DNA of 7,172 nucleotides from Lachnospiraceae bacterium UBA1755 (GTDB lineage: Bacteria > Bacillota > Clostridia > Lachnospirales > Lachnospiraceae). The translations under genes and the position numbers were made by a program. The notes beneath the pieces were generated by a model. The model was not told the origin of the DNA. It saw only the letters and a program-made list of their open reading frames with translations, and did no database searches. This document shows positions 1-7,124 of this stretch, piece after piece; the stretch's first letter is position 1, and the number at the start of each line of letters is the position of its first letter. The stretch covers positions 1 through 7,172 of the forward strand of contig DCHJ01000084.1 of assembly GCA_002314805.1 (NCBI GenBank), given 5' to 3'.

Positions 1-909
1 CGCTACGGTCAGGGGATAAAGCAGCTTGAAAAGGTGGGCCCGGCAGGCGAGATGATAATCGATTATTCGGTTTTCGATGCTAAGGAAGCGGGTTTTAATA
101 AGGTGGTCTTCATCATACGCAGGGATATCGAGCAGGATTTCCGCGAGGCTATCGGTGACCGCATGAGCAGGTCTATAAAAGTGGAGTATGCGTACCAGGA
201 GATGGACAATATTCCGGAGGGCTTTACGGTCCCGGAGGGACGTGTCAAGCCATGGGGTACAGGTCAGGCTGTGATGAGTATCAGAGGTATCGTTAACGAG
301 CCGTTCTGTGTCATCAATGCAGACGACTACTATGGCAAGGAAGGCTTCCGCGTAGTACATGACTATATGGTCAATCATATGAAGGCCGACAGTGACGGCA
401 GAGATGAGACCGCAGGCGGACATGGCAGGTATGATATGTGCATGGCAGGCTTTGTACTCAAAAATACTTTGAGCGAAAACGGCGGAGTCACCCGCGGGGT
501 CTGCACAGTAGATAATAACGGTATGCTTACGGATGTGACAGAGACCTATGATATCCGTATGCAGCCCGATGGCACAGTAACGGCGCTGGGTGAAGACAAG
601 ACACCGGCTCATGCTCAGGCAGACCAGCTTGTATCCATGAACCTCTGGGGGATTCCGCCAAAATATATCGACAGCATTGCGGAAGGCTTCGTGGATTTCA
701 TGAAGGCGCGCGGCAGTGAGCTTAAGAGCGAATATCTCCTTCCTTCAATAATCAATGATTCGATCAGGAAGGGTGAGGGCACGGTACGTGTACTGGAATC
801 TCACGACAGGTGGTTCGGTGTCACCTATCATGAGGATAAGGAATATGTAGTAAACAGTATAAGAAAACTTGTGGAAGACGGAGTATACCCAAAGAATCTT
901 TATGTATAA
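1..909 (+). CDS. Nucleotidyltransferase (NDP-sugar pyrophosphorylase-like), 5' end outside window
   Basis: This is the C-terminal 302 residues of a GT-A-fold NTP transferase. The frame is open from base 1 and begins RYGQGIKQLEKVGPAGE, the second half of the family's nucleotide-binding signature (LAAGMGSRYGG-like, recalled). The true start is therefore about 15 residues upstream; the GTG at 34 is an internal Val inside that motif. Conserved blocks follow: RVKPWGTGQAV at codons 81-91, and VINADDYYG at 104-112, where the Asp pair is the likely metal/nucleotide-binding site. The C-terminal WFGVTYHEDK segment is also typical. Such enzymes transfer an NMP from an NTP to a sugar phosphate or similar group in the cytoplasm; substrate and product cannot be read here. 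Its last codons overlap the murC start by 8 bases, so the two are probably cotranscribed. The family call is firm, the substrate unknown. Confidence 0.88.
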   Translation, partial: RYGQGIKQLEKVGPAGEMIIDYSVFDAKEAGFNKVVFIIRRDIEQDFREAIGDRMSRSIKVEYAYQEMDNIPEGFTVPEGRVKPWGTGQAVMSIRGIVNEPFCVINADDYYGKEGFRVVHDYMVNHMKADSDGRDETAGGHGRYDMCMAGFVLKNTLSENGGVTRGVCTVDNNGMLTDVTETYDIRMQPDGTVTALGEDKTPAHAQADQLVSMNLWGIPPKYIDSIAEGFVDFMKARGSELKSEYLLPSIINDSIRKGEGTVRVLESHDRWFGVTYHEDKEYVVNSIRKLVEDGVYPKNLYV

Positions 910-2293
910 TTTGAACTTTGAAAAACCATGCCATGTCCATATGCTGGGCATCGGAGGCATAAGCATGAGCGGTCTGGCAGAGGTTCTCCTAAAGGAGGGC
1001 TTTACAGTGACAGGCTCCGACAGGGCACCCAGCGATCTTACGAGAAAACTCGAGGACGACGGGGCCGGGATAAAATACAATCAGGTCGCTGACAATCTGG
1101 ATGCCTTTCCGGGTATTAATGTGGCAGTATATACTGCAGCCGTCCATCCGGATAACCCCGAATTTGCGGAGTGCGTAAAAAGGGACATACCCATGCTTAC
1201 AAGGGCGCAGCTCCTGGGGCAGATAATGAAAAATTATAAGCATTCCGTTGCTATCAGCGGCACACACGGCAAGACTACAGTCACATCCATGATCACGCAT
1301 ATCATGATGTCGGCAGGGGAGAATCCGACCGTCTCCGTAGGCGGCATACTTCCTGTCATTGGAGGCAATTTCCATCTCGGCAGTAAGGAGATGTTTGTCA
1401 CGGAGGCATGCGAGTATACCAACTCCTTCCTCAATTTCTTCCCCAGTATCGGAGTTATCCTCAATATCGAGGCAGATCATCTCGACTTTTTCAAGGACAT
1501 CGAGGATATCCGCAATTCCTTTGCGGCATTTGTGCGTACGCTTCCGCAGGACGGGAGCGGCACCGTTGTCATCAATAACAGGATCAGGGATTATGCGGAC
1601 ATCGTGGGAGACTTTAACGGCACGGTCATCACCTTCGGAGATGAGTCCGCAATGGTCTCCGCCCAAAATATAGCCTATGACAGTAACGCCAACGCGAGCT
1701 TTGACCTCTTTATCAGGGGCAAATATGTGGACCGCATCAGCCTCCATGTACCGGGCGAGCACAATGTGCACAATGCCCTGGCCGCAATAGGTGTGGCGCT
1801 CAGACTTGACATAGATGAGACGGCCTTCAAGGAGGGACTCATTACCTTCTCGGGGGCGGCAAGACGCTTTGAGAAAAAGGGTCAGCTGGGTGATATAGAG
1901 ATCTTCGATGATTATGCTCATCACCCGCAGGAGATAGAGGCGACACTCAGGGCTGCACACAATTATCCTCATAAGAGGATCATATGTGTATTCCAGCCCC
2001 ATACCTACACAAGGACCAGGGCGCTCCTTCCGGAGTTTGCAAAAGCCCTGTCGCTTGCGGATGAAGTAGTCCTTGCAGATATCTATGCAGCAAGAGAGAC
2101 GGATACACTGGGTATCAGTTCAAAGAATGTTGTGGATCTTATTAACAAAGAGCATCCGGGCAAAGCGCACTACGTACCGGGCTTCGGTGAGATCGAAAAT
2201 TACCTGCTTGGCAGTCTGCTCCCCGGCGATGTGTGCATCACCATGGGCGCAGGAGATATATACAAGGTAGGCGAGCGCCTGCTGGGAGGCTGA
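902..2293 (+). CDS. murC: UDP-N-acetylmuramate--L-alanine ligase MurC
   Basis: MurC is the cytosolic ATP-dependent ligase that adds L-Ala to UDP-MurNAc, the first step of the peptidoglycan stem peptide. At 463 residues it has normal length. The order is complete: N-terminal Rossmann UDP-binding domain with GIGGISMSG (16-24); ATPase P-loop SGTHGKTT (119-126); the EACEY segment (168-172); NIEADHLDFF (188-197); PGEHNVHNALAA (284-295); and a C-terminal ligase domain with GAARRFE (318-324), DDYAHHP (336-342) and FQPHTYTR (364-371). ATG 902 was chosen because the protein then begins close to the Rossmann strand; a TTG at 869 in the same frame would only add 11 non-conserved residues inside the upstream gene. 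The start overlaps the upstream stop (ATGTATAA) and has no good Shine-Dalgarno at normal spacing (nearest GGAG at 880-883), which suggests translational coupling. All key residues look intact. Here murC sits outside a classical mur/fts cluster. Confidence 0.97.
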   Translation: MYNLNFEKPCHVHMLGIGGISMSGLAEVLLKEGFTVTGSDRAPSDLTRKLEDDGAGIKYNQVADNLDAFPGINVAVYTAAVHPDNPEFAECVKRDIPMLTRAQLLGQIMKNYKHSVAISGTHGKTTVTSMITHIMMSAGENPTVSVGGILPVIGGNFHLGSKEMFVTEACEYTNSFLNFFPSIGVILNIEADHLDFFKDIEDIRNSFAAFVRTLPQDGSGTVVINNRIRDYADIVGDFNGTVITFGDESAMVSAQNIAYDSNANASFDLFIRGKYVDRISLHVPGEHNVHNALAAIGVALRLDIDETAFKEGLITFSGAARRFEKKGQLGDIEIFDDYAHHPQEIEATLRAAHNYPHKRIICVFQPHTYTRTRALLPEFAKALSLADEVVLADIYAARETDTLGISSKNVVDLINKEHPGKAHYVPGFGEIENYLLGSLLPGDVCITMGAGDIYKVGERLLGG

Positions 2294-2299
2294 TCAGCG

Positions 2300-2312
2300 G
2301 CCGGTTTCCGGC
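2300..2312 (+). repeat. Small GC-rich hairpin after murC
   Basis: GCCGG, loop TTT, CCGGC forms a perfect 5-bp stem starting seven bases after the murC stop. It is flanked by two CAGCGG copies (2295-2300 and 2312-2317). No T-run follows, so it is not an intrinsic terminator. It could stabilise or pause the transcript between murC and dnaD, or be chance in a GC-rich gap. Confidence 0.4.
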
Positions 2313-2359
2313 AGCGGCGGTGACCTTCGCAGCCTGCCCGAAACATGGCATATCATTAT

Positions 2360-2364
2360 GGAGA
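2360..2364 (+). promoter_or_regulatory. Ribosome binding site deciding the dnaD start
   Basis: GGAGA lies four bases before ATG 2369 (GGAG core five bases before). The in-frame ATG at 2345 has no purine-rich sequence in front of it, so 2369 is the better start. Confidence 0.6.
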
Positions 2365-2368
2365 GACG

Positions 2369-3259
2369 ATGGATATTCAGCTCAGCCAAAAATTTATAGA
2401 CGATCATCTGGCCAAAGCCAACGGGGATTTCCTCAAGGTATATCTGTACACCCTGCGTCATTCCGGCGAGGGAGTGGGAGAAGAGCAGATCGCAGATGCC
2501 CTCAATATGACCGAGAAGGATGTCAGGCGTGCCATCGCATACTGGGAGAAGGAAGGAGTACTCAGCCCGGGACCCGAGCGCAGGGAGGTGGATGTGATGC
2601 GCCTTTCCGAAGACGATGAATTCCGTGCCCTGCTCCATGCCCTGCAGAATTATCTTAACCGCCGTTTCACGCAGAATGATGCAGAGATCATAGGCTATAT
2701 GTATGATCAGCTGGGCTTTTCGGCAGAGCTCATCGAATACCTTTTTGAGCTGTGCAAGCAGAAAGGAAAGACCGGTCTGCGTTACATCGAAAAGGTTGCG
2801 CGGAGCTGGTACGAGAAGGACATACGCACCATCGAGGATGCAAGGAAGGATACTGCTATTTTTGCCGCGGAGATAGGCACTGTCCAGAAGCATATGGGTC
2901 TGTCGTCACGTGAGCTCGCAAAGAGCGAACTGGATCATATAGACCGCTGGCTGCGCACTTGGAAGATGCCGATGGATATCATATGCGAGGCCTGCAGCCG
3001 TACAGTGCTCTCAACAGGCAAGCCAAGCTTCGCCTATGCTGACTCGATCCTAAGGAGCTGGTATGAGGCCGGCATTAAGACCCGCAGTCAGCTGGATGCA
3101 CATGACAGATCATATAATGCGGGTGCGCATGCCGGGACAGCACCGGCCGCAGCGGGAAAGAACAACAGCTTCCACAATTTTGACGAAAGAACAAAGGACA
3201 ATAAGAATACCGGCCTTGATGCCGATGTAATGGATAATTTCAATGATCTCTTCAAGTGA
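2369..3259 (+). CDS. dnaD: DnaD-like primosome protein with two DnaB_2-type repeats
   Basis: In Firmicutes, DnaD-family proteins act with DnaB and DnaI to load the replicative helicase at oriC and at restart sites. From ATG 2369 the protein has 296 residues; ATG 2345 would add MAYHYGET and lacks a ribosome binding site. Residues 1-90 look like the DnaD N-terminal winged-helix domain (FLKVYLYTLR 21-30; MTEKDVRRAIAYWEKEGVL 47-65). Two helical DnaB_2-type units follow, at about 95-160 and 175-243. Each ends in the family YxxxIxxxW-type signature: YIEKVARSWYEKDIRT (139-154) and YADSILRSWYEAGIKT (223-238), sharing RSWYE. A low-complexity Ala/Gly linker (250-263) leads to a tail with SFHNFDER and FNDLFK, like the conserved FxNFxxR tail of this family. 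It overlaps the helicase-loader gene by 17 bases, which fits joint function. The family call is firm; whether it is the essential DnaD or a paralogue cannot be told. Confidence 0.9.
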   Translation: MDIQLSQKFIDDHLAKANGDFLKVYLYTLRHSGEGVGEEQIADALNMTEKDVRRAIAYWEKEGVLSPGPERREVDVMRLSEDDEFRALLHALQNYLNRRFTQNDAEIIGYMYDQLGFSAELIEYLFELCKQKGKTGLRYIEKVARSWYEKDIRTIEDARKDTAIFAAEIGTVQKHMGLSSRELAKSELDHIDRWLRTWKMPMDIICEACSRTVLSTGKPSFAYADSILRSWYEAGIKTRSQLDAHDRSYNAGAHAGTAPAAAGKNNSFHNFDERTKDNKNTGLDADVMDNFNDLFK

Positions 3260-4379
3260 TTACAACAGCATAATGCGAGAGTACGGCGAGCTGCAGCGCA
3301 TAAGCCGCGCCGAAAGGGATGCCCGTGTTGAGGAGGTCTATGCCGGGATCCCGCGTATACGTGAGCTTGATGAGAGCCGGGGCAGCATTGCACTGCAGCT
3401 TGTTCGTCGGGGAGGAGATCCTGCGGAAGCCTATGAGAAGCTCAGAAAGGAAAAGGAAGAGCTGCTTGAGGCGGCAGGCTTTCCGGCAGATTATATGGAG
3501 CCGCGCTATGTGTGCGCAGACTGCCGGGATACGGGCTATGCGGGAGGACAGAAATGCCATTGCCTTAAGGCAAGGGAGATAAAGCTCCTTTACGCCCAGT
3601 CACATATTGATAAGCTGCTGGAAAGTGAGAACTTCGCAGCGCTGGACCCGTCGGTATACAGTGAACCGGAGCATATGGCCAGGGTCGTGCGTTACTGCAG
3701 GGAGTATGCCGATGATTTCGGCATGGACCCGGCAGGGGATAGGGAAACGTTACAGCAGAAAGCCTCTGTGGGGAAAGAAAGCGGCGGCACAGAGAACGGT
3801 GCATGTACAGCGGCGGTATCGCAGGCAGCCGCTGAGGGGAAAGAAACCGGGGGTACAGCACCCGGTACAGTTACATTGGCGGCATCGCAGGTATCCGATG
3901 GGGCACAGGATAACGGAGGAGATAAAAAGCCCGCCGCCGGAGTCAGGAGACACAGAGAGAATGTGCTCTTTACAGGCAACACAGGAGTAGGCAAAACCTT
4001 CCTGTGCAACTGCATAGCCAAAGCAGTCATGGAGAAGAACCACAGCGTTATATACCTGACGGCCATAGAGCTTTTTGATGCCATGGCCAAGGCTCAGATC
4101 CGCGGTGATGCCAATATGAAGAATCTGTATGAGAAGCTGATGGAATGTGAACTGCTGGTAATTGACGATCTGGGCAGCGAGCTTAATAATTCGCTTACCA
4201 ATTCCAATTTGTTTTTCCTTATAAATCACAGGCTGCAGAAACGCCTTGCCACGATCATATCAACCAACCTTAATATGGAGCATATCCGTGACATATACAG
4301 TGAGCGCATATCCAGCCGCGTAAAGAGCAGCTATGATATCATACCCCTCATCGGGAAGGATATAAGACTGCGCAAATAG
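3243..4379 (+). CDS. dnaI: Helicase loader, DnaI/DnaC-like AAA+ ATPase
   Basis: This AAA+ ATPase should bind and load the replicative DNA helicase, as DnaI does in Bacillus; clostridial annotations often call it DnaC. ATG 3243 gives 378 residues, with its start inside the 3' end of dnaD (17-base overlap). Residues 1-110 form an N-terminal helicase-interacting domain ending in a zinc-finger-like cluster, CADC (91-94) and CHC (105-107). The AAA+ core has Walker A GNTGVGKT (245-252), Walker B LLVIDD (304-309), sensor I STN (340-342), and an SERISSR segment (353-359) with the likely arginine finger. From memory, relatives are about 325-335 residues, with only a few residues between the helix matching CREYADDF (152-159) and the first AAA+ strand (VLFTG, 241). 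Here about 70 extra residues sit in that place (about 163-236), rich in Gly, Ala, Thr and Gln and partly a tandem repeat. Catalytic motifs are intact, so it is probably functional. The alternative ATG 3273 lacks a ribosome binding site. Confidence 0.92.
   Translation: MISSSDYNSIMREYGELQRISRAERDARVEEVYAGIPRIRELDESRGSIALQLVRRGGDPAEAYEKLRKEKEELLEAAGFPADYMEPRYVCADCRDTGYAGGQKCHCLKAREIKLLYAQSHIDKLLESENFAALDPSVYSEPEHMARVVRYCREYADDFGMDPAGDRETLQQKASVGKESGGTENGACTAAVSQAAAEGKETGGTAPGTVTLAASQVSDGAQDNGGDKKPAAGVRRHRENVLFTGNTGVGKTFLCNCIAKAVMEKNHSVIYLTAIELFDAMAKAQIRGDANMKNLYEKLMECELLVIDDLGSELNNSLTNSNLFFLINHRLQKRLATIISTNLNMEHIRDIYSERISSRVKSSYDIIPLIGKDIRLRK
3750..3920 (+). repeat. Tandem 66-base repeat within the helicase-loader linker
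   Basis: Two full copies lie head to tail at 3771-3836 and 3837-3902, each beginning GGGAAAGAAA. A hand alignment without gaps gives 49 of 66 identical bases. They encode 22 residues each, with 11 of 22 identical, around the motif GKE(S/T)GGT..G..T.A.SQ. A partial copy precedes them (3755-3770 matches 3821-3836 at 12 of 16), and a degenerate third copy may follow at 3903-3920 (AQDNGG against GKETGG). The unit is a multiple of three, so the frame is kept. Confidence 0.85.
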
Positions 4380-4392
4380 ATACAGCAACACC

Positions 4393-4400
4393 GGAAGGAG
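4393..4400 (+). promoter_or_regulatory. Strong ribosome binding site of prs
   Basis: GGAAGGAG ends six bases before ATG 4407. It is the best Shine-Dalgarno in the window and lies in the 27-base gap after the helicase-loader stop, so prs can be translated independently of upstream genes. Confidence 0.85.
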
Positions 4401-4406
4401 AAGGTT

Positions 4407-5606
4407 ATGGCAGAGAAAACAGAGAACGTCGCATTGCTTGAAAGTGTTGAGAGTATTCCGGTCGGAGCCCTGGGACTCGTACCCCTTGACAGCTGCATGG
4501 AGCTGGGCAAAAAGGTTGACTGGTACCTTACCAAGTGGAGGAATGAACGTGACGGCGAGCATACGGAGAATCTCGCATTTGCAGGCTATCAGAGAGACAG
4601 CTTCATAGTCCAGTCCAAGATCAGCCGTTTCGGTACCGGCGAGGCCAAGGGAAGCATCATAGAGTCTATCCGCGGCGACGATCTTTACATCATGGTGGAC
4701 GTATGTAATTATTCGCTTACATATTCGCTCAGCGGCAAGGTCAACCATATGAGTCCGGATGATCATTTTTCCGATCTCAAGCGTATCATAGCAGCCGCAG
4801 CAGGCAAGGCAAGAAGGATCAATGTTATCATGCCGTTTTTGTATGAAGGACGTCAGCATAAGCGCACCGGACGAGAGTCACTCGACTGTGCCATTGCTCT
4901 GCAGGAGCTTGCCAACATGGGTGTTGACAATATCCTCACCTTTGATGCACATGACCCCAGAGTACAGAATGCTATCCCGCTCAAAGGCTTTGAGACGATC
5001 CAGCCTATATACCAGTTTATTAAGGCCCTGCTCAGGAATGTCAAGGATCTGAGCGTAGATGCCCAGCATATGATGGTCATAAGCCCTGACGAGGGCGGTA
5101 TGGGCAGAGCGATCTACTTTGCCAACATGCTGGGACTCGATGTAGGCATGTTCTATAAGAGGAGAGACTATTCAAAGATCGTTGACGGAAGGAACCCGAT
5201 CATTGCACACGAGTATCTGGGAAGCGCCGTGGAAGGCAAGGATGTGATCATCGTGGATGACATGATATCCTCCGGAGAAAGCATGCTGGAGGTTGCCAAG
5301 GCACTTAAGGAGAGAAAAGCAAAGAGAGTATTCGTATGCTCGACCTTCGGACTGTTTACCAACGGTCTTGCGCGGTTTGACCGGTATTACGAGCAGGGGC
5401 TCATCGACAGGGTGCTTACGACCAACGTGGTATACCAGAAACCGGAGCTTTTGGCAAGAGAGTATTACATAAATGTAGACCTGAGCAAATATATCGCGCT
5501 CATCATCGACAGACTCAATCATGATCTTTCGATCAACGAGCTGCTCATACCTACAGCAAGGATCGAAAAGGTACTTAAGAAATATAAGGAAGGAATGGAT
5601 ATCTGA
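4407..5606 (+). CDS. prs: Ribose-phosphate pyrophosphokinase, long divergent type
   Basis: This cytosolic enzyme makes PRPP from ribose 5-phosphate and ATP for purine, pyrimidine, NAD, His and Trp synthesis. It has 399 residues against about 315 for the classical enzyme; about 50 extra residues precede the first core strand (NLAFAG, 55-60), and there is a longer segment around 101-125. The core aligns block by block with classical Prs: RFGTGE (74-79) with the RFSDGE motif; GRQHKRTGRES (148-158) with the ATP-binding ARQDRKARSRE; FDAHD (179-183, H182) with DLHAxQ; ISPDEGGMGRA (225-235) with SPDxGGVxRA; and KRR (251-253) with the catalytic flexible loop. The PRPP-binding loop reads VDDMISSGES (283-292) where the classical form is DDIIDTAGT, so the loop Asp is replaced. 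It is known to me as a clostridial variant, and the metal, ATP and loop residues argue for activity. Allosteric behaviour may differ. The stop overlaps the proS start by one base (TGATG). Confidence 0.93.
   Translation: MAEKTENVALLESVESIPVGALGLVPLDSCMELGKKVDWYLTKWRNERDGEHTENLAFAGYQRDSFIVQSKISRFGTGEAKGSIIESIRGDDLYIMVDVCNYSLTYSLSGKVNHMSPDDHFSDLKRIIAAAAGKARRINVIMPFLYEGRQHKRTGRESLDCAIALQELANMGVDNILTFDAHDPRVQNAIPLKGFETIQPIYQFIKALLRNVKDLSVDAQHMMVISPDEGGMGRAIYFANMLGLDVGMFYKRRDYSKIVDGRNPIIAHEYLGSAVEGKDVIIVDDMISSGESMLEVAKALKERKAKRVFVCSTFGLFTNGLARFDRYYEQGLIDRVLTTNVVYQKPELLAREYYINVDLSKYIALIIDRLNHDLSINELLIPTARIEKVLKKYKEGMDI
5588..5594 (+). promoter_or_regulatory. Ribosome binding site of proS inside the end of prs
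   Basis: GGAAGGA lies eleven bases before ATG 5606, a somewhat long spacing. Together with the TGATG stop-start overlap it suggests reinitiation by ribosomes that finish prs. Confidence 0.6.
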
Positions 5607-7045
5607 TGGCAGAGGACAAGAAATTAGTACAGGAGATCACATCCATGAGCGAGGATTTCGCTCAGTGGTATACAGACGTAGTAAAGAAGGCAGAGCTTTG
5701 CGACTATACCAGCGTCAAGGGCTGCATGGCGATCAAGCCCGCAGGTTATGCGATCTGGGAAAACATCCAGGCAGAGCTTGACAGGCGCTTTAAGGCAACA
5801 GGCGTCAAGAACTGCAATATGCCTATGTTCATCCCCGAGAGCCTCCTTCAGAAGGAAGCCGACCACGTAGAAGGCTTTGCGCCGGAGGTTGCATGGGTCA
5901 CACAGGGAGGTCTTGAGCCTCTGCAGGAGAAGCTCTGCGTGCGTCCCACATCGGAGACACTGTTCTGCGATTATTATCAGAGAAACGTACACTCCTATCG
6001 TGATCTGCCTCAGGTGCTCAACCAGTGGGTATCGGTAGTACGATGGGAGAAGACTACCCGCCCGTTCCTGCGCAGCCGTGAGTTTTTATGGCAGGAAGGA
6101 CATACAGCACATGCAACGGAGCAGGAGGCAGAGGAACGTACGATCCAGATGCTCAATGTCTATGCGGATTTCTGCCAGGACTTCCTTGCTATCCCCGTTG
6201 TAAAGGGACAGAAGACAGAGAAGGAAAAATTTGCGGGTGCGAAAGCCACATATACCATCGAATCACTCATGCACGACGGCAAGGCACTTCAGTCAGGCAC
6301 CAGCCACAACTTCGGTGACGGCTTTGCCCATGCCTTTGGTATCCAGTTCGCAGACAAGGACAATCAGCTTAAGTATGTGCACCAGACCTCGTGGGGTATG
6401 ACAACACGTATGATAGGAGCCATCATCATGGTACACGGTGATGATTCCGGACTTAAGCTTCCTCCCCGCGTGGCACCGACACAGGTAATGATCGTCCCCA
6501 TCATGCAGAAGAAGGAAGGCGTCCTCGAGGCAGCCCGCGACCTGCTTGCAAAGCTTAAGGAAGCAGGCATCCGCGCAGAACTCGACGACAGCGACAAGTC
6601 TCCGGGCTTCAGGTTTGCGGACTGCGAGATGAGAGGCATACCGCTCCGTATAGAGATAGGGCCAAGAGATATCGAAGCCGGGAAGTGCTTATTCGTCCGC
6701 AGGGATACTCATGAAAAGAGCGATGCTGCACTCGATAGTGCGGCAGCGGCAGCGGCTGCTATGCTGGATACTATCCAGAAGGATATGTTTGAAGCAGCAA
6801 AGGCGCACCGTGATGCGCATACATACACGGCAGTAAGCCTTGACGAATTCGTTGAGACAGTCAACACAAAGCCCGGATTTATCAAGGCTATGTGGTGCGG
6901 ATGCAGGGAGTGTGAAGACAGGATCAAGGAAATGACGGCAGCAACCTCACGCTGCATGCCGTTTGAGCAGGAGCAGATATCGGATGTATGCGTATGCTGT
7001 GGAAGACCGGCTAAGAAGATGGTCTACTGGGGCAGGGCATATTGA
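5606..7045 (+). CDS. proS: Prolyl-tRNA synthetase, type 3 (archaeal/eukaryote-like)
   Basis: This class II synthetase charges tRNA-Pro with proline. At 479 residues it matches the short type 3 form, not the bacterial form of about 570 residues with an inserted editing domain. Class II elements are present: motif 1 region around GYAIWENIQ (47-55); RPTSET (113-118); motif 2 with RWEKTTRPFLRSREFLWQEG (146-165); the SGTSHNFGDGF active-site segment (230-240); and motif 3 at GMTTRMIGAIIMVHGDDSG (264-282). The anticodon-binding domain follows from about 290 (PTQVMIVPIM). The C-terminal zinc-binding domain offers C431, C433, C436, C462, C464 and C465. Using C431, C436, C462 and C465 reproduces the spacing I recall for the Thermus enzyme (5, 26, 3). 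The protein ends WGRAY with the family's C-terminal Tyr. The start fits the family N-terminus (KKLVQEITSM). A run of seven Ala (379-385), coded by a GCGGCA-like repeat, is a minor oddity. Confidence 0.97.
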   Translation: MAEDKKLVQEITSMSEDFAQWYTDVVKKAELCDYTSVKGCMAIKPAGYAIWENIQAELDRRFKATGVKNCNMPMFIPESLLQKEADHVEGFAPEVAWVTQGGLEPLQEKLCVRPTSETLFCDYYQRNVHSYRDLPQVLNQWVSVVRWEKTTRPFLRSREFLWQEGHTAHATEQEAEERTIQMLNVYADFCQDFLAIPVVKGQKTEKEKFAGAKATYTIESLMHDGKALQSGTSHNFGDGFAHAFGIQFADKDNQLKYVHQTSWGMTTRMIGAIIMVHGDDSGLKLPPRVAPTQVMIVPIMQKKEGVLEAARDLLAKLKEAGIRAELDDSDKSPGFRFADCEMRGIPLRIEIGPRDIEAGKCLFVRRDTHEKSDAALDSAAAAAAAMLDTIQKDMFEAAKAHRDAHTYTAVSLDEFVETVNTKPGFIKAMWCGCRECEDRIKEMTAATSRCMPFEQEQISDVCVCCGRPAKKMVYWGRAY

Positions 7046-7124
7046 TTTTATTGCTGAACCTGCGGGCAGATGATTCAATTCGAGTGGCGTACGGCATCCT
7101 GGCTAAGATTTTAATTGGAGGGCT

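Noticed and set aside
34..36. GTG 34 as the true start of the nucleotidyltransferase.
   Set aside because: The frame is open to base 1, and the upstream codons (RYGQGIKQLEK) belong to the family's nucleotide-binding signature.
989..2002. Long open frame on the minus strand opposite murC (337 codons).
   Set aside because: It lies wholly antisense to a complete, motif-rich murC, has no recognisable domain, and is best explained as a codon-bias shadow.
2300..2312. murC terminator at the GCCGG/CCGGC hairpin.
   Set aside because: There is no T-run after the stem, and dnaD follows within 60 bases on the same strand.
2294..2893. Open frame of 199 codons on the minus strand opposite dnaD.
   Set aside because: It is antisense to the supported DnaD domains and shows no recognisable domain or family.
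3243..4379. Transposon-type IstB helper ATPase instead of a helicase loader.
   Set aside because: IstB shares the AAA+ core, but here an N-terminal zinc cluster and an overlapping dnaD are present, and no transposase or inverted repeats are nearby.
4260..4859. Open frame of 199 codons on the minus strand across the helicase-loader/prs junction.
   Set aside because: It overlaps two well-supported genes in antisense, and its translation shows no recognisable family.
7055..7090. Intrinsic terminator just after proS.
   Set aside because: CTGCGGGCAG can form only a very short stem, and no T-run follows.
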